Source of the DNA: UBA5072 sp963822145
Lineage (GTDB): Bacteria; Bacteroidota; Bacteroidia; Bacteroidales; UBA10428
DNA length: 64,000 nucleotides
Direction of reading: 5' to 3'
Assembly (NCBI GenBank): GCA_963822145.1
Contig: CAWGGG010000004.1
Location: 930,001 to 994,000, forward strand
Shown piece after piece: positions 7,979-16,516 of the stretch. The translations under genes and the position numbers were made by a program. Position 1 is the stretch's first letter, and every line of letters begins with the position of its first letter. Under the pieces are notes generated by a model. That model was given only the letters and a program-made list of their open reading frames with translations, was not told the DNA's origin and made no database searches.

Positions 7979-8797
7979 ATGGGTAAGATCAAAAATATTG
8001 AACCCGAAAAGCGGGATAAACGAAAATTTCCAAAAAAAGAATTTGAAAAGAAATTGCGCCATCTGCAGATTGAGCTGGTTAAACTGCAGGAATGGATTAA
8101 ATACAAAGGATTGAAGGTTGTGGTGATTTTCGAGGGAAGGGATGCTGCCGGTAAGGGCGGGGTGATCAAGTGCATCTCACAAAGCCTGAATCCCAGGATC
8201 TGCAGGGTGGTCGCGCTGGGCACACCAACGGAACGGGAAAAAGCGCAATGGTATTTTCAGCGGTACGCTGCCCATTTACCAGCGTCAGGTGAAATGGTAC
8301 TGTTTGACCGCAGCTGGTATAACAGGGCTGGCGTGGAAAGGGTAATGGGATTTTGCACCGAAGAGGAATACCAGGAATTCATGCGTTCGTGTCCGGAATA
8401 TGAGAACATGCTGATCCGGTCCGGGATCATATTGATCAAGTACTGGTTCTCGGTATCGGACGAGGAACAGGAAAGCCGCTTCCAGGCGAGGATCGACGAT
8501 CCGACCAAACGCTGGAAGCTCAGTGAAATGGACCTGGCATCCCGTGAAAAGTGGATTGAGTATTCCAGGGCCAAGGACGAAATGTTCCGGTATACCGATA
8601 CGAAGCAATCACCCTGGTTTGTGGTACCTGCCGACAACAAGAAACGCGCACGCCTGAACTGCATCCATCATTTGCTGGGTCTGATACCGTATAAAGAATT
8701 GCCCCAGAAAAAGATCAAATTGACTCCCAGACAGGAGAGCCATAAATATGTAAGGCCTCCGTTTACGGATCAGACGATCATACCGGAGGTATATTGA
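7979..8797 (+). CDS. ppk2: Polyphosphate kinase 2 family protein
   Basis: A 272-residue PPK2-family kinase, which transfers phosphate between polyphosphate and nucleoside di- or monophosphates and so links polyphosphate stores to the NTP pool. The P-loop is GRDAAGKGG (residues 53-61). The Walker B-like block DRSWYNR is at 110-116. The lid region RFQARIDDPTKRWKLS and the KWIEYSRAKDEMF segment are typical of the single-domain form. Length and start are normal. Whether it prefers ADP, GDP or AMP cannot be read reliably. It stands alone, convergent with the reductase at 8817, only 19 bases away and without an evident terminator. Confidence 0.93.
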   Translation: MGKIKNIEPEKRDKRKFPKKEFEKKLRHLQIELVKLQEWIKYKGLKVVVIFEGRDAAGKGGVIKCISQSLNPRICRVVALGTPTEREKAQWYFQRYAAHLPASGEMVLFDRSWYNRAGVERVMGFCTEEEYQEFMRSCPEYENMLIRSGIILIKYWFSVSDEEQESRFQARIDDPTKRWKLSEMDLASREKWIEYSRAKDEMFRYTDTKQSPWFVVPADNKKRARLNCIHHLLGLIPYKELPQKKIKLTPRQESHKYVRPPFTDQTIIPEVY

Positions 8798-8816
8798 GGA
8801 ACATGGCGTGTGAGGA

Positions 8817-9755
8817 TTATATAGTAATAACCACATTCCCTTTTTTGTGTCCTTTGTCAACATATCTATGAGCCTCTACTATCTGTTCCATAGGGTAGAG
8901 TCTGTCAATTACAGATCTTAGCTTTCCAGCCTCGCAAAGTTCTTTGAGAAAGATCAGGTCTTCAACCTTTAACTTAAGGTTGCCAGACAATGCAAGAACG
9001 TTCAGATAGATTCCTGACTTCGTCAGCGATTTTTTTCGTTTTGAAGATGCAATCTTGCCTACTGCATCAAAAATAACGTCATAAGTATCACTGTTTTGTG
9101 TAAAATCTTCTTGCGTGTAATCGATAAGCTTATCGGCTCCCAGGGATTTCACCATTTCCAGATTCGCAGTACTGCATACTCCCGTAACTACTGCCCCAAA
9201 GTGCTTGGCCAGCTGAATAGCAAAAGTACCAACACTACCGGAAGCTCCATAGATTAATACCTTTTGACCCTTCTGAATATTTGCTTTTCTAAGATAAAAC
9301 AAGGCTGTTAACCCGCCATTGGAAACCGGGGCCGCTTCCTCGTAGGTCATATTGGCAGGTTTTACTGCAAGAATCCCATTTTCTGGCATACAGCGATACT
9401 GGGCATACGCGCCAAATTCAAATTCAGTGGATGCAAAAACGGGATCACCTATCTTAAACAGCGTAACATCTTTGCCGACGGCTTCAATTTCTCCGGACAG
9501 CTCCATTCCCAGTATTTTTTTCCTTGGTCCCCTGAAACCCATCATGATTCGCATCACGGGCTTGAAAAAGAAATCTCTGACGGGTCCTAAACCAGGCTCT
9601 AAACGCCGAAGCTTGGTATCCCCAATATGCACTGTTGTAGCATTTACTTTTATCAATACTTCATTATCTTTAGGAAAAGGTTTTTCCACTTCTTTAAACT
9701 GAAGAACCTCCGGCGGTCCGTATTTGGAACATAAGACTGCTTTCATTTTTTCCAT
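8817..9755 (-). CDS. NAD(P)-dependent MDR-family oxidoreductase (quinone reductase-like)
   Basis: A 312-residue medium-chain dehydrogenase/reductase. The GroES-like N-terminal half (KAVLCSKYGPPEVLQ, GMELSGEIEAVG) is followed by a Rossmann fold with the nucleotide-binding motif YGASGSVGTFAIQLA, in which the AxxGxxG spacing fits NADPH-binding quinone-reductase-like members. The structural-zinc cysteines of true alcohol dehydrogenases are absent. It probably reduces quinones, enones or similar electrophiles in the cytosol; the substrate is unknown. Start at 9755 (MEKMKAVL) or three codons later. It is a single gene, with 35 bases between its start and the LRR gene's stop. Confidence 0.88.
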   Translation of the reverse strand: MEKMKAVLCSKYGPPEVLQFKEVEKPFPKDNEVLIKVNATTVHIGDTKLRRLEPGLGPVRDFFFKPVMRIMMGFRGPRKKILGMELSGEIEAVGKDVTLFKIGDPVFASTEFEFGAYAQYRCMPENGILAVKPANMTYEEAAPVSNGGLTALFYLRKANIQKGQKVLIYGASGSVGTFAIQLAKHFGAVVTGVCSTANLEMVKSLGADKLIDYTQEDFTQNSDTYDVIFDAVGKIASSKRKKSLTKSGIYLNVLALSGNLKLKVEDLIFLKELCEAGKLRSVIDRLYPMEQIVEAHRYVDKGHKKGNVVITI

Positions 9756-9790
9756 ATTGAATTCAAATTTATCGAATTGACTGTTTTATA

Positions 9791-10993
9791 TTATTTACTG
9801 CAATCGGTTGAAAAATAAACATTTGGACTACCTGTCGACACTACAACAAGATCAGATGGCGGGAAAGGTATAGCCCATACACAAACCTTATTAAGAGAGG
9901 GCATATCATTAATATACAAAAATCCCAGGCGAGGATTATTAGTTATATCAAGGCTGGTGAATTGGTTGACTCCGCAATTAAGAGTTCCCAGGTTTATATT
10001 ATTTGAAACATCAAGACTGGTTAAATTATTATGATTGCATGCCAAAGAACCTAAAACAATATTATTTGAGACATTTAAGGTGTATAATTGATTCCCGGAA
10101 CATTCCAATGAGAATAATAGTGGATTATGGAAAAGATCCAGACGCGTCAATTCATTCCCCTCACACCATAAATAAGTTAATGCAGAGCAGCTTGACAAAT
10201 CCAGTTCAGATAGTTTGTTGCCCGCACAATTTATATGTTCTAAGGCAGTATTATCTCTAAGAATTAATGTTTCTATTGAGCCGCTACCTGAACAATCCAA
10301 CTCTTTTAGAGCGGGATGGTTGGAAAGATTTAAAGACTTTAATAGACAAGCGCCGCAATACAATTCTTCCAACAGGATATTATCAGAGACATCCAGATTT
10401 GATAAAGACCAATTCTCTGAAGTAAACAATAACGTTAAGGCCGTACAGCTTGAAATGTCGAGCTTGCTAAGGTTGTTAATCGCACAATTCAGGTATTTCA
10501 ATGAAGTAAGTCCTGAAACAAATAAGCTGGCTATTTGATTCGAATGGCAATCTATTGCTTCCAATGAAGCATTGTGAGACAAATCCAAAATCATCAGTTG
10601 ATTCATACTGCAATACAAATGCATTAAAGCAGGATTTTTTGAAATATTTAACGCGAATAGTAGGTTAGACGAGCAATCTAAATAAACTAACCTGGTATTC
10701 CCTGAAATATTAAGAAAAGATAACTTGTTATTACTGCATTTAAGAGTGTCCAAATTGATAAATGATTCAATACCTGTAATATCTGAAATACCATTATTAC
10801 TAATATCTATTGATCTCACAGCTTCAGCTTCCGAAAAACTGATCTTCCCATCCTCATTTGTATCAATTCCCAGTTTAAGTAGTGCCCTAAGAAAGTTGCC
10901 ATCTGAGATTGTAACTAATGGTTCATCCTTTTCACATTGACTTAATAAAACAAAAGCCAATAAGGAAAAGAATATTTTCAGTATTGGGTTCAT
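9791..10993 (-). CDS. Leucine-rich-repeat lipoprotein with EF-hand (copy 1)
   Basis: I start at 10993 because MNPILKIFFSLLAFVLLSQC is a lipoprotein signal with lipobox LSQC; the longer frame to 11053 runs into the neighbouring gene. The mature protein has a canonical EF-hand calcium loop (DTNEDGKISFSE) near its N-terminus. This is followed by about 12 leucine-rich repeats of 21-22 residues with the pattern LxxLxCsxNxLxxLdiSxN, and a unique C-terminal cap containing NKVCVWAIPFP and YFSTDC. Such repeats form a surface for protein binding. Expected location is the outer membrane or periplasm. No T9SS tail is seen. It is a tandem duplicate of the gene at 11022-12155, with nearly identical last ~35 residues. 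Confidence 0.85.
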   Translation of the reverse strand: MNPILKIFFSLLAFVLLSQCEKDEPLVTISDGNFLRALLKLGIDTNEDGKISFSEAEAVRSIDISNNGISDITGIESFINLDTLKCSNNKLSFLNISGNTRLVYLDCSSNLLFALNISKNPALMHLYCSMNQLMILDLSHNASLEAIDCHSNQIASLFVSGLTSLKYLNCAINNLSKLDISSCTALTLLFTSENWSLSNLDVSDNILLEELYCGACLLKSLNLSNHPALKELDCSGSGSIETLILRDNTALEHINCAGNKLSELDLSSCSALTYLWCEGNELTRLDLFHNPLLFSLECSGNQLYTLNVSNNIVLGSLACNHNNLTSLDVSNNINLGTLNCGVNQFTSLDITNNPRLGFLYINDMPSLNKVCVWAIPFPPSDLVVVSTGSPNVYFSTDCSK

Positions 10994-11021
10994 GTTTAGA
11001 AGTTTAAAATGAAAGGATGGC

Positions 11022-12155
11022 TTATTTACTACAATCAGTTGAAAAATAAACATTTGGACTACCCGTGGCCTCTACCACCAGATCAGATGGCGGGAAAGGC
11101 ATAACCCATACACAAACCCTGTTAAGAGAGGGCATATTATATATATCCAATTTTCTTAGCCTGGTATTATTGGAAATATTAAGCATGGTGAGTTTATTAC
11201 CACCGCAATACAGATCCAATAAATCAGGATTCATAGAAATATCGAGACTTGTCAGTTGGTTATTTGCGCATTGTAAGTTATTTATTGCTGTATTATTTGA
11301 AATATCCAGATTGGTTAAATGATTCATTTCACAAAAAATAAGATCGATAGAAACATTCCTGGACACATCCAAAGTGTTTAACTGGTTATAACCGCAATAT
11401 AAAATTGTTAAGGCATTATTACTGGAAATATCCAGACTGGCTAGCTTATTGTGTTCGCATACCAGCGTTTTTAAAGTAATATTATTGGAAATATCTATGC
11501 CGGATAATTGATTCCAATCGCAACCCAGTCTTTCTAAGATAGTATTATTAGAAATATCAAGACCCGTTATCAGATTATGTCCGCAGAACAATTCGATAAG
11601 CGCAGCATTGGCAGTAATATCCAAGGTGGTCAGGGCATTATAATCACAAAACAATGATGTTAATGCAGTATTATTCGAAATATCCAGTGTTGCTAACAGA
11701 TTATCGTAACAAACCAACTGTTTCAGCGCAGTATTATTAGAAATGTCTAATCTTGATAATGCATTCCAGCCGCAATTTAATGATTCTAAGTGTGTATTGT
11801 TAGCAATATATAGACTCTTTAACTGATTCTCCTGACAATTCAATTCAGTTAATGCAGTGTTTTTCGATACATTGAGAACGGACAACTTATTCCTTTCACA
11901 TACAAGGATTTCCAGATTAATAAATGTTTCAATACCCGTAACCTCCGTTATATTCTTATCACTCAGGTATAATGCCCGGATGTCTTCAGCTTCTTCATAA
12001 CTGATCTTGCCATCTCCATCTGTATCAAATCCCAGGTGTATTATTGCATTAAGAAAATTACTATCTGAGATTGCAACGACTTGTTCATCTTTTTTGCATT
12101 GAATTAAGAAAAAAAAAGCCAATAGATACAGGCATATTTTCAATATTGGCATCAT
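11022..12155 (-). CDS. Leucine-rich-repeat lipoprotein with EF-hand (copy 2)
   Basis: Paralogue of the gene just downstream. The start at 12155 or 12152 gives MPILKICLYLLAFFFLIQC, a lipoprotein signal with lipobox LIQC. A perfect EF-hand loop (DTDGDGKISYEE) follows, then about 12 repeats of 21 residues in a very regular form (LDISNNTALxxLxCxxNxL), and the shared cap MPSLNRVCVW...YFSTDCSK. The repeats are more uniform than in copy 1, which suggests recent unit duplication or gene conversion. The 28-base gap to copy 1 suggests co-transcription. The Cys near the middle of each unit is buried in related structures. Ligand unknown. Confidence 0.85.
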   Translation of the reverse strand: MMPILKICLYLLAFFFLIQCKKDEQVVAISDSNFLNAIIHLGFDTDGDGKISYEEAEDIRALYLSDKNITEVTGIETFINLEILVCERNKLSVLNVSKNTALTELNCQENQLKSLYIANNTHLESLNCGWNALSRLDISNNTALKQLVCYDNLLATLDISNNTALTSLFCDYNALTTLDITANAALIELFCGHNLITGLDISNNTILERLGCDWNQLSGIDISNNITLKTLVCEHNKLASLDISSNNALTILYCGYNQLNTLDVSRNVSIDLIFCEMNHLTNLDISNNTAINNLQCANNQLTSLDISMNPDLLDLYCGGNKLTMLNISNNTRLRKLDIYNMPSLNRVCVWVMPFPPSDLVVEATGSPNVYFSTDCSK

Positions 12156-12341
12156 GTATGATGACATAAGTGGTTGATCGAATAAGCGTAGTGATATGCA
12201 ATATAGCAAAATTCTCCTGATTAATTTCATGTTGACCTTACAGGGCAGCTTTAAGCAGCCGAATGCGTTAACAAATAATTATGGGGTTTTTGATAAAACG
12301 AAAATGTCCCATAATTAATATTATGTTAAATACAAAATAGT

Positions 12342-12370
12342 AAGAAAAAGGGAAGCGCTCCACTTCCCTT
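12342..12370 (-). terminator. Rho-independent terminator after the TPR gene
   Basis: Read on the minus strand, AAGGGAAG (12370-12363) pairs with CTTCCCTT (12355-12348) around a 7-base loop and runs into a T-rich tract (TTTTTC). It lies 14 bases beyond the stop codon of the gene at 12384-13706. Confidence 0.8.
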
Positions 12371-12383
12371 CATCTGGGTTCAA

Positions 12384-13706
12384 TTATGGATTAAGTCTTT
12401 TAACAACATCCTGATACTCGGCATCCATCTTCAACCTGTAATAAATGATTTTCAGCGTGCCCAGTGCGCTTCTTTGCGTGTCAATGTCTTCCGCAGATTT
12501 TGCTGTAACTTTGGTGGTCCGTTCCATATACGGTATGCACTTTTTCAGCATTTCATCACCTTCCTGCTGTTTCTTTTCAAACACTGCATTGTCGCTTATC
12601 TTGGAAGCCTCTTCGTAAATATTCACGGCTTTGTTGTAATACAGAACGGCCAGGTTATAAATACCGTTGATAAACTCTGGTTCCATTTCTATACAGGTCT
12701 TATAGGAATTTTCTGCATCATCAATCCTGCCCATTTTCTCATATAAGGTTCCTTCGGCAAAGGTATAGGAAACGTTCTTGGGATCATTGGCTTTGGCGAT
12801 GCCAAGCAAACGGAGCGCTTCTTCTGCCTGATTGCTGACCAGGTAGTAATTGATCAGTTCGATCATAATGGACTGATCATTCGGATACTTGTTGAAACCT
12901 TCATTGATAACCTTTACACCACTGGCGGTATCACCGCTGGCAAAGTAGCTCTGTTTGCGGAATACATAAAGGAAGGGATCGTTATAATTGTTGGCGGCTG
13001 CTTCTTCAAAAAGCCTGTTGGCTTCCGTGAAATCTTTGTTCTCAAAAGCCGCCCTCCCGGCATAGTAGATATCAACAGTATCAACAATATTCTTCATAAG
13101 TGGCTGTTTATTAAGATCCAGCAACTTAATGAAATTGGCATGGGAAGATTTGAAATCCTTATTTTCATAATCAAGGATGGCTGCAGTTTCATAAGCAACC
13201 TTGAGGTTCTTGATAACCGTAACAATATCATCATCTGCCTTGCTGTCGGTGTTGACCTTAACAGCTTCATCAATAGCTTTCGTGGCCTCTCCCAAAGGAT
13301 CAGGATGGATCTTCTGGGTTTCGGTCCAGTTTTCGAGGACACCGTTTATGAATTTCAGGTCAACCCTGTCATAATGGTAAATCTCAACATTATCAACACC
13401 TTCCTGGATGGTTTCCACGGTTTTGGGTTCTTTTAGAAAAATTTTCACCTGATTCTGGTCCATCCCCTTACGAATAATATCGTTGTGAATGTTGAAAATG
13501 TCGATCAGCAATTGGGCACGACTGGTCCATGTTTTGGCTTTAATGTTTTTCTTGGGATCCTGGATATCAGCGTCACTCTTTTTAAGCTTACTCTCTAATC
13601 CACTGTAATTCACAGCAGAAGATGTGACTGTTGGCGTTTGTGATTTCACAACCATCCCGGCCAGGAGAAACATCGCAATAAGAAACAAACTAATCCGCTT
13701 CATCAT
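12384..13706 (-). CDS. Periplasmic TPR-repeat protein
   Basis: A 440-residue exported protein: signal peptide MMKRISLFLIAMFLLAGMVV with cleavage near KSQT, a charged region to about residue 150, then tetratricopeptide repeats from about 160 to 350 (GRAAFENKDFTEANRLFEEAAA, AEGTLYEKMGRIDDAENSYKT, GIYNLAVLYYNKAVN). TPRs form helical scaffolds for protein contacts. Homologues are common in Bacteroidota next to housekeeping genes, but I know no function. It lies 100 bases downstream of gyrA on the same strand and ends in its own terminator, so it could be read from the gyrA promoter or its own. Confidence 0.85.
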   Translation of the reverse strand: MMKRISLFLIAMFLLAGMVVKSQTPTVTSSAVNYSGLESKLKKSDADIQDPKKNIKAKTWTSRAQLLIDIFNIHNDIIRKGMDQNQVKIFLKEPKTVETIQEGVDNVEIYHYDRVDLKFINGVLENWTETQKIHPDPLGEATKAIDEAVKVNTDSKADDDIVTVIKNLKVAYETAAILDYENKDFKSSHANFIKLLDLNKQPLMKNIVDTVDIYYAGRAAFENKDFTEANRLFEEAAANNYNDPFLYVFRKQSYFASGDTASGVKVINEGFNKYPNDQSIMIELINYYLVSNQAEEALRLLGIAKANDPKNVSYTFAEGTLYEKMGRIDDAENSYKTCIEMEPEFINGIYNLAVLYYNKAVNIYEEASKISDNAVFEKKQQEGDEMLKKCIPYMERTTKVTAKSAEDIDTQRSALGTLKIIYYRLKMDAEYQDVVKRLNP

Positions 13707-13806
13707 AATTCGTTTTAAAGATTATTAAGTATTATGCTAGGGTTAATATCAAAAATTTTGCCAAATATAAATTCAATTTGTTTATTGTCCAAAAAATAAC
13801 AGTATA

Positions 13807-16311
13807 TTAAGGAGTTGAATTACTGATTTCTTCAGAAAGATCTTCCTGATCTCTGTCATCTCCGGCTTCTCCCGAACCTACCACATCGGTGACGGCAGCT
13901 ATTGAATCACCGCTCTGGATATTGATCAGCCGGACACCCTGGGTGGCCCTGCCCATCTGACGAAGATTGGCCACAGCCAGCCGGATGGTGAGTCCCGATT
14001 TGTTGATGATCATAATGTCATCCTTGTCGGTTACCGCTTTGATGGCAATCAGCAGACCGGTCTTTTCGGTTATGTTGATTGTTTTTACACCCTTTCCTCC
14101 CCTGTTGGTTACCCGGTAGTCCTCAAGTCCGGTTCGCTTGCCGTAACCGTTTTCGGAGACTACAAGTACCGTGGTGGATGGATCCTGGATGCAGATCATG
14201 CCCACCACTTCATCATCTGCCTTGGCATACCTGATCCCGGTAACACCTGAAGCGGTTCTTCCCATGGGTCTTACCGTTTTTTCATGGAAACGTATGGCTT
14301 TCCCTGAGCGAATGGCCAATACTATTTCGCTGTTGCCGTCAGTAAGCTGGGCTTCGAGCAGGCTATCCCCTTCCCTGATGTTAATGGCATTGATGCCGTT
14401 CTGACGTGGCCGGGAATAAGCTTCCAGTGATGTTTTCTTGATGATCCCCTTCCGGGTACACAAAACAATGAAGTTGTTGGATATATAATCATGCTCTACC
14501 AGGCTCTTCAGGTTTATAAAGGCTTTAACCTTATCACCGGGTTCAATATTCAACAGATTCTGAATGGCCCTGCCCTTGGAGGTTTTAGTACCCTCTGGGA
14601 TGTCATATACTTTCAGCCAGAAGCACCTTCCCTTTTCAGTGAAGAAAAGCATGGTATTGTGCATGGTGGCATGGTACATGTGTTCGAGGTAATCCTCATC
14701 CCGGGTTTCACTGCCTTTCGACCCCTTTCCTCCCCGCTGCTGGGTGCGGAATTCGGTTAAAGGTGTACGTTTGATATAGCCAAGATGGGAAACTGTAATG
14801 ATCATATCATCGTCGGCATAGAAATCCTCAGGATTGAATTCCCCGGCATCAGGCACAATGGTGGTCCGACGCTCGTCCCCGTAGCTGGAGATGAGCTCTG
14901 CAAGTTCATCCTTGATGACCTGCATCCGTAAACTTTCGTTGGCCAGCAGGTTTTTCAGGTGTTCGATCAGCTTCATCAGTTCCTCGTACTCCAGCCGGAT
15001 CTTTTCACGTTCCAGTCCGGTGAGCCTTTGCAACCTCATTTCAAGAATTGCCTTGGCCTGGGCCTCAGAAAGATTAAAACTGGAGATAAGTCCCTCTTTG
15101 GCCTCATCAGGTGTTTTGGAAGCCCTGATCAGTGAAATGACTTCATCGAGGTGATCCAATGCAATGAGCAGGCCTTCCAGAATGTGCGCCTTTTTCTCAG
15201 ATTCTTCGAGGTCAAAGCGGGTACGCCGGATCACCACCTCATGGCGGTGTTCCACAAAGTACCGGATGCTCTGTTTCAGGGATAGCAACCTGGGACGCCC
15301 ATGAACCAGTGCTATGTTATTGACATTGAATGCGGTCTGTAGCTGGGTAAGCTTATAAAGGTTGTTTAAAACGACACTCGACTGGGCATCTTTCTTGCAG
15401 ATGATCACTACCCGGATACCGTTCCGGTCAGATTCGTCGTTGATATAGGATATCCCCTCGATTTTCTTCTCGTTGATCAGTTCGGCAATTTTTTTGATCA
15501 TATCCGCCTTGTTCACCTGGTAGGGAATTTCCTTAACAACGATCACCTCCCGTCCGCTCGGGGTAATTTCGATTTCCGTGCGCGCCCTCAAAACGATGCG
15601 GCCTCTGCCTGTTTCGAAAGCTTCCTTGATGCCCTGGTGCCCGTAAATGATCCCACCGGTGGGAAAATCGGGCCCCTTGATATGTAACTGAAGCTCTTCC
15701 GTGGTAATCTCCGGATTGTCAACGTAGGCTATTATGGCCCTGCAGGTTTCGGTAAGGTTGTGCGGAGGCATGTTGGTGGCCATTCCCACTGCAATACCGG
15801 AAGCACCGTTGATAAGCAGGTTGGGAATTCTCGAAGGCAAAACGACAGGTTCCTGTAAGGTATCATCGAAGTTCAGCTGAAAATCAACTGTATTTTTATC
15901 AATATCCGCCAGCATTTCTTCGGCGATTTTCTGTAACCGGGCTTCTGTATACCTCATGGCTGCCGGATTATCACCATCCATGGAACCGAAATTGCCCTGA
16001 CCCTCCACGAGGGGATAACGGAGTGACCATTCCTGCGCCATTCTGACCATAGCGTCGTAAACCGATGAATCGCCGTGGGGATGATATTTCCCCAGTACTT
16101 CACCTACGATACGGGCAGACTTCTTATAGGGCCGGTTGGAATAAACACCCAAATCCTGCATCCCATAGAGTACCCTCCGGTGGACCGGTTTAAGACCGTC
16201 CCTTACATCGGGCAAAGCCCGTGAAACAATGACAGACATCGAATAATCGATGTAAGCCGATTTCATCTCCTCTTCAATATTGACCTGTATAATTTTTTCT
16301 CCTTCAGCCAT
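13807..16311 (-). CDS. gyrA: DNA gyrase subunit A
   Basis: The 834-residue breakage-reunion subunit of DNA gyrase, which with GyrB introduces negative supercoils using ATP. The catalytic tyrosine is Y121 in AAMRYTEARL. The quinolone-determining segment is HPHGDSSVYDAM, with Ser82 and Asp86 at the positions equivalent to E. coli Ser83 and Asp87, the drug-sensitive residues. The GyrA box QRGGKGSKG near residue 530 and the beta-pinwheel blades after it distinguish gyrase from topoisomerase IV. The acidic tail (DDRDQEDLSEE) is common in this subunit. Divergent from clpC across 205 bases that must hold both promoters. Confidence 0.97.
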   Translation of the reverse strand: MAEGEKIIQVNIEEEMKSAYIDYSMSVIVSRALPDVRDGLKPVHRRVLYGMQDLGVYSNRPYKKSARIVGEVLGKYHPHGDSSVYDAMVRMAQEWSLRYPLVEGQGNFGSMDGDNPAAMRYTEARLQKIAEEMLADIDKNTVDFQLNFDDTLQEPVVLPSRIPNLLINGASGIAVGMATNMPPHNLTETCRAIIAYVDNPEITTEELQLHIKGPDFPTGGIIYGHQGIKEAFETGRGRIVLRARTEIEITPSGREVIVVKEIPYQVNKADMIKKIAELINEKKIEGISYINDESDRNGIRVVIICKKDAQSSVVLNNLYKLTQLQTAFNVNNIALVHGRPRLLSLKQSIRYFVEHRHEVVIRRTRFDLEESEKKAHILEGLLIALDHLDEVISLIRASKTPDEAKEGLISSFNLSEAQAKAILEMRLQRLTGLEREKIRLEYEELMKLIEHLKNLLANESLRMQVIKDELAELISSYGDERRTTIVPDAGEFNPEDFYADDDMIITVSHLGYIKRTPLTEFRTQQRGGKGSKGSETRDEDYLEHMYHATMHNTMLFFTEKGRCFWLKVYDIPEGTKTSKGRAIQNLLNIEPGDKVKAFINLKSLVEHDYISNNFIVLCTRKGIIKKTSLEAYSRPRQNGINAINIREGDSLLEAQLTDGNSEIVLAIRSGKAIRFHEKTVRPMGRTASGVTGIRYAKADDEVVGMICIQDPSTTVLVVSENGYGKRTGLEDYRVTNRGGKGVKTINITEKTGLLIAIKAVTDKDDIMIINKSGLTIRLAVANLRQMGRATQGVRLINIQSGDSIAAVTDVVGSGEAGDDRDQEDLSEEISNSTP

Positions 16312-16459
16312 GATCGTTCTAACTGTTTTCTACTTGAATCTGATTGCGGATTTGAATTCATCCGAAGCGGCTAAAGTAGGCAAATATTGCAGTTTAACCG
16401 CTTTTTTTGCAGTGTTTATATTAACAAAAGCTGTTAAAAACCGTTTACAATTTAATTCG

Positions 16460-16467
16460 TATATTTG
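16460..16467 (+). promoter_or_regulatory. -7 element of the likely clpC promoter
   Basis: TATATTTG matches TAnnTTTG, 49 bases before the clpC start. The matching -33 element is weak (TGTTA near 16432-16436). Confidence 0.42.
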
Positions 16468-16516
16468 TAGTACAGATAACAACACCAGTAATTAGCATAA
16501 CGAACCTTGTAACTAT

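Noticed and set aside
10000..12000. Regularly spaced DNA repeats resembling a CRISPR array
   Set aside because: They are the 63-bp coding repeats of the leucine-rich-repeat genes, degenerate and in frame, without unique spacers.
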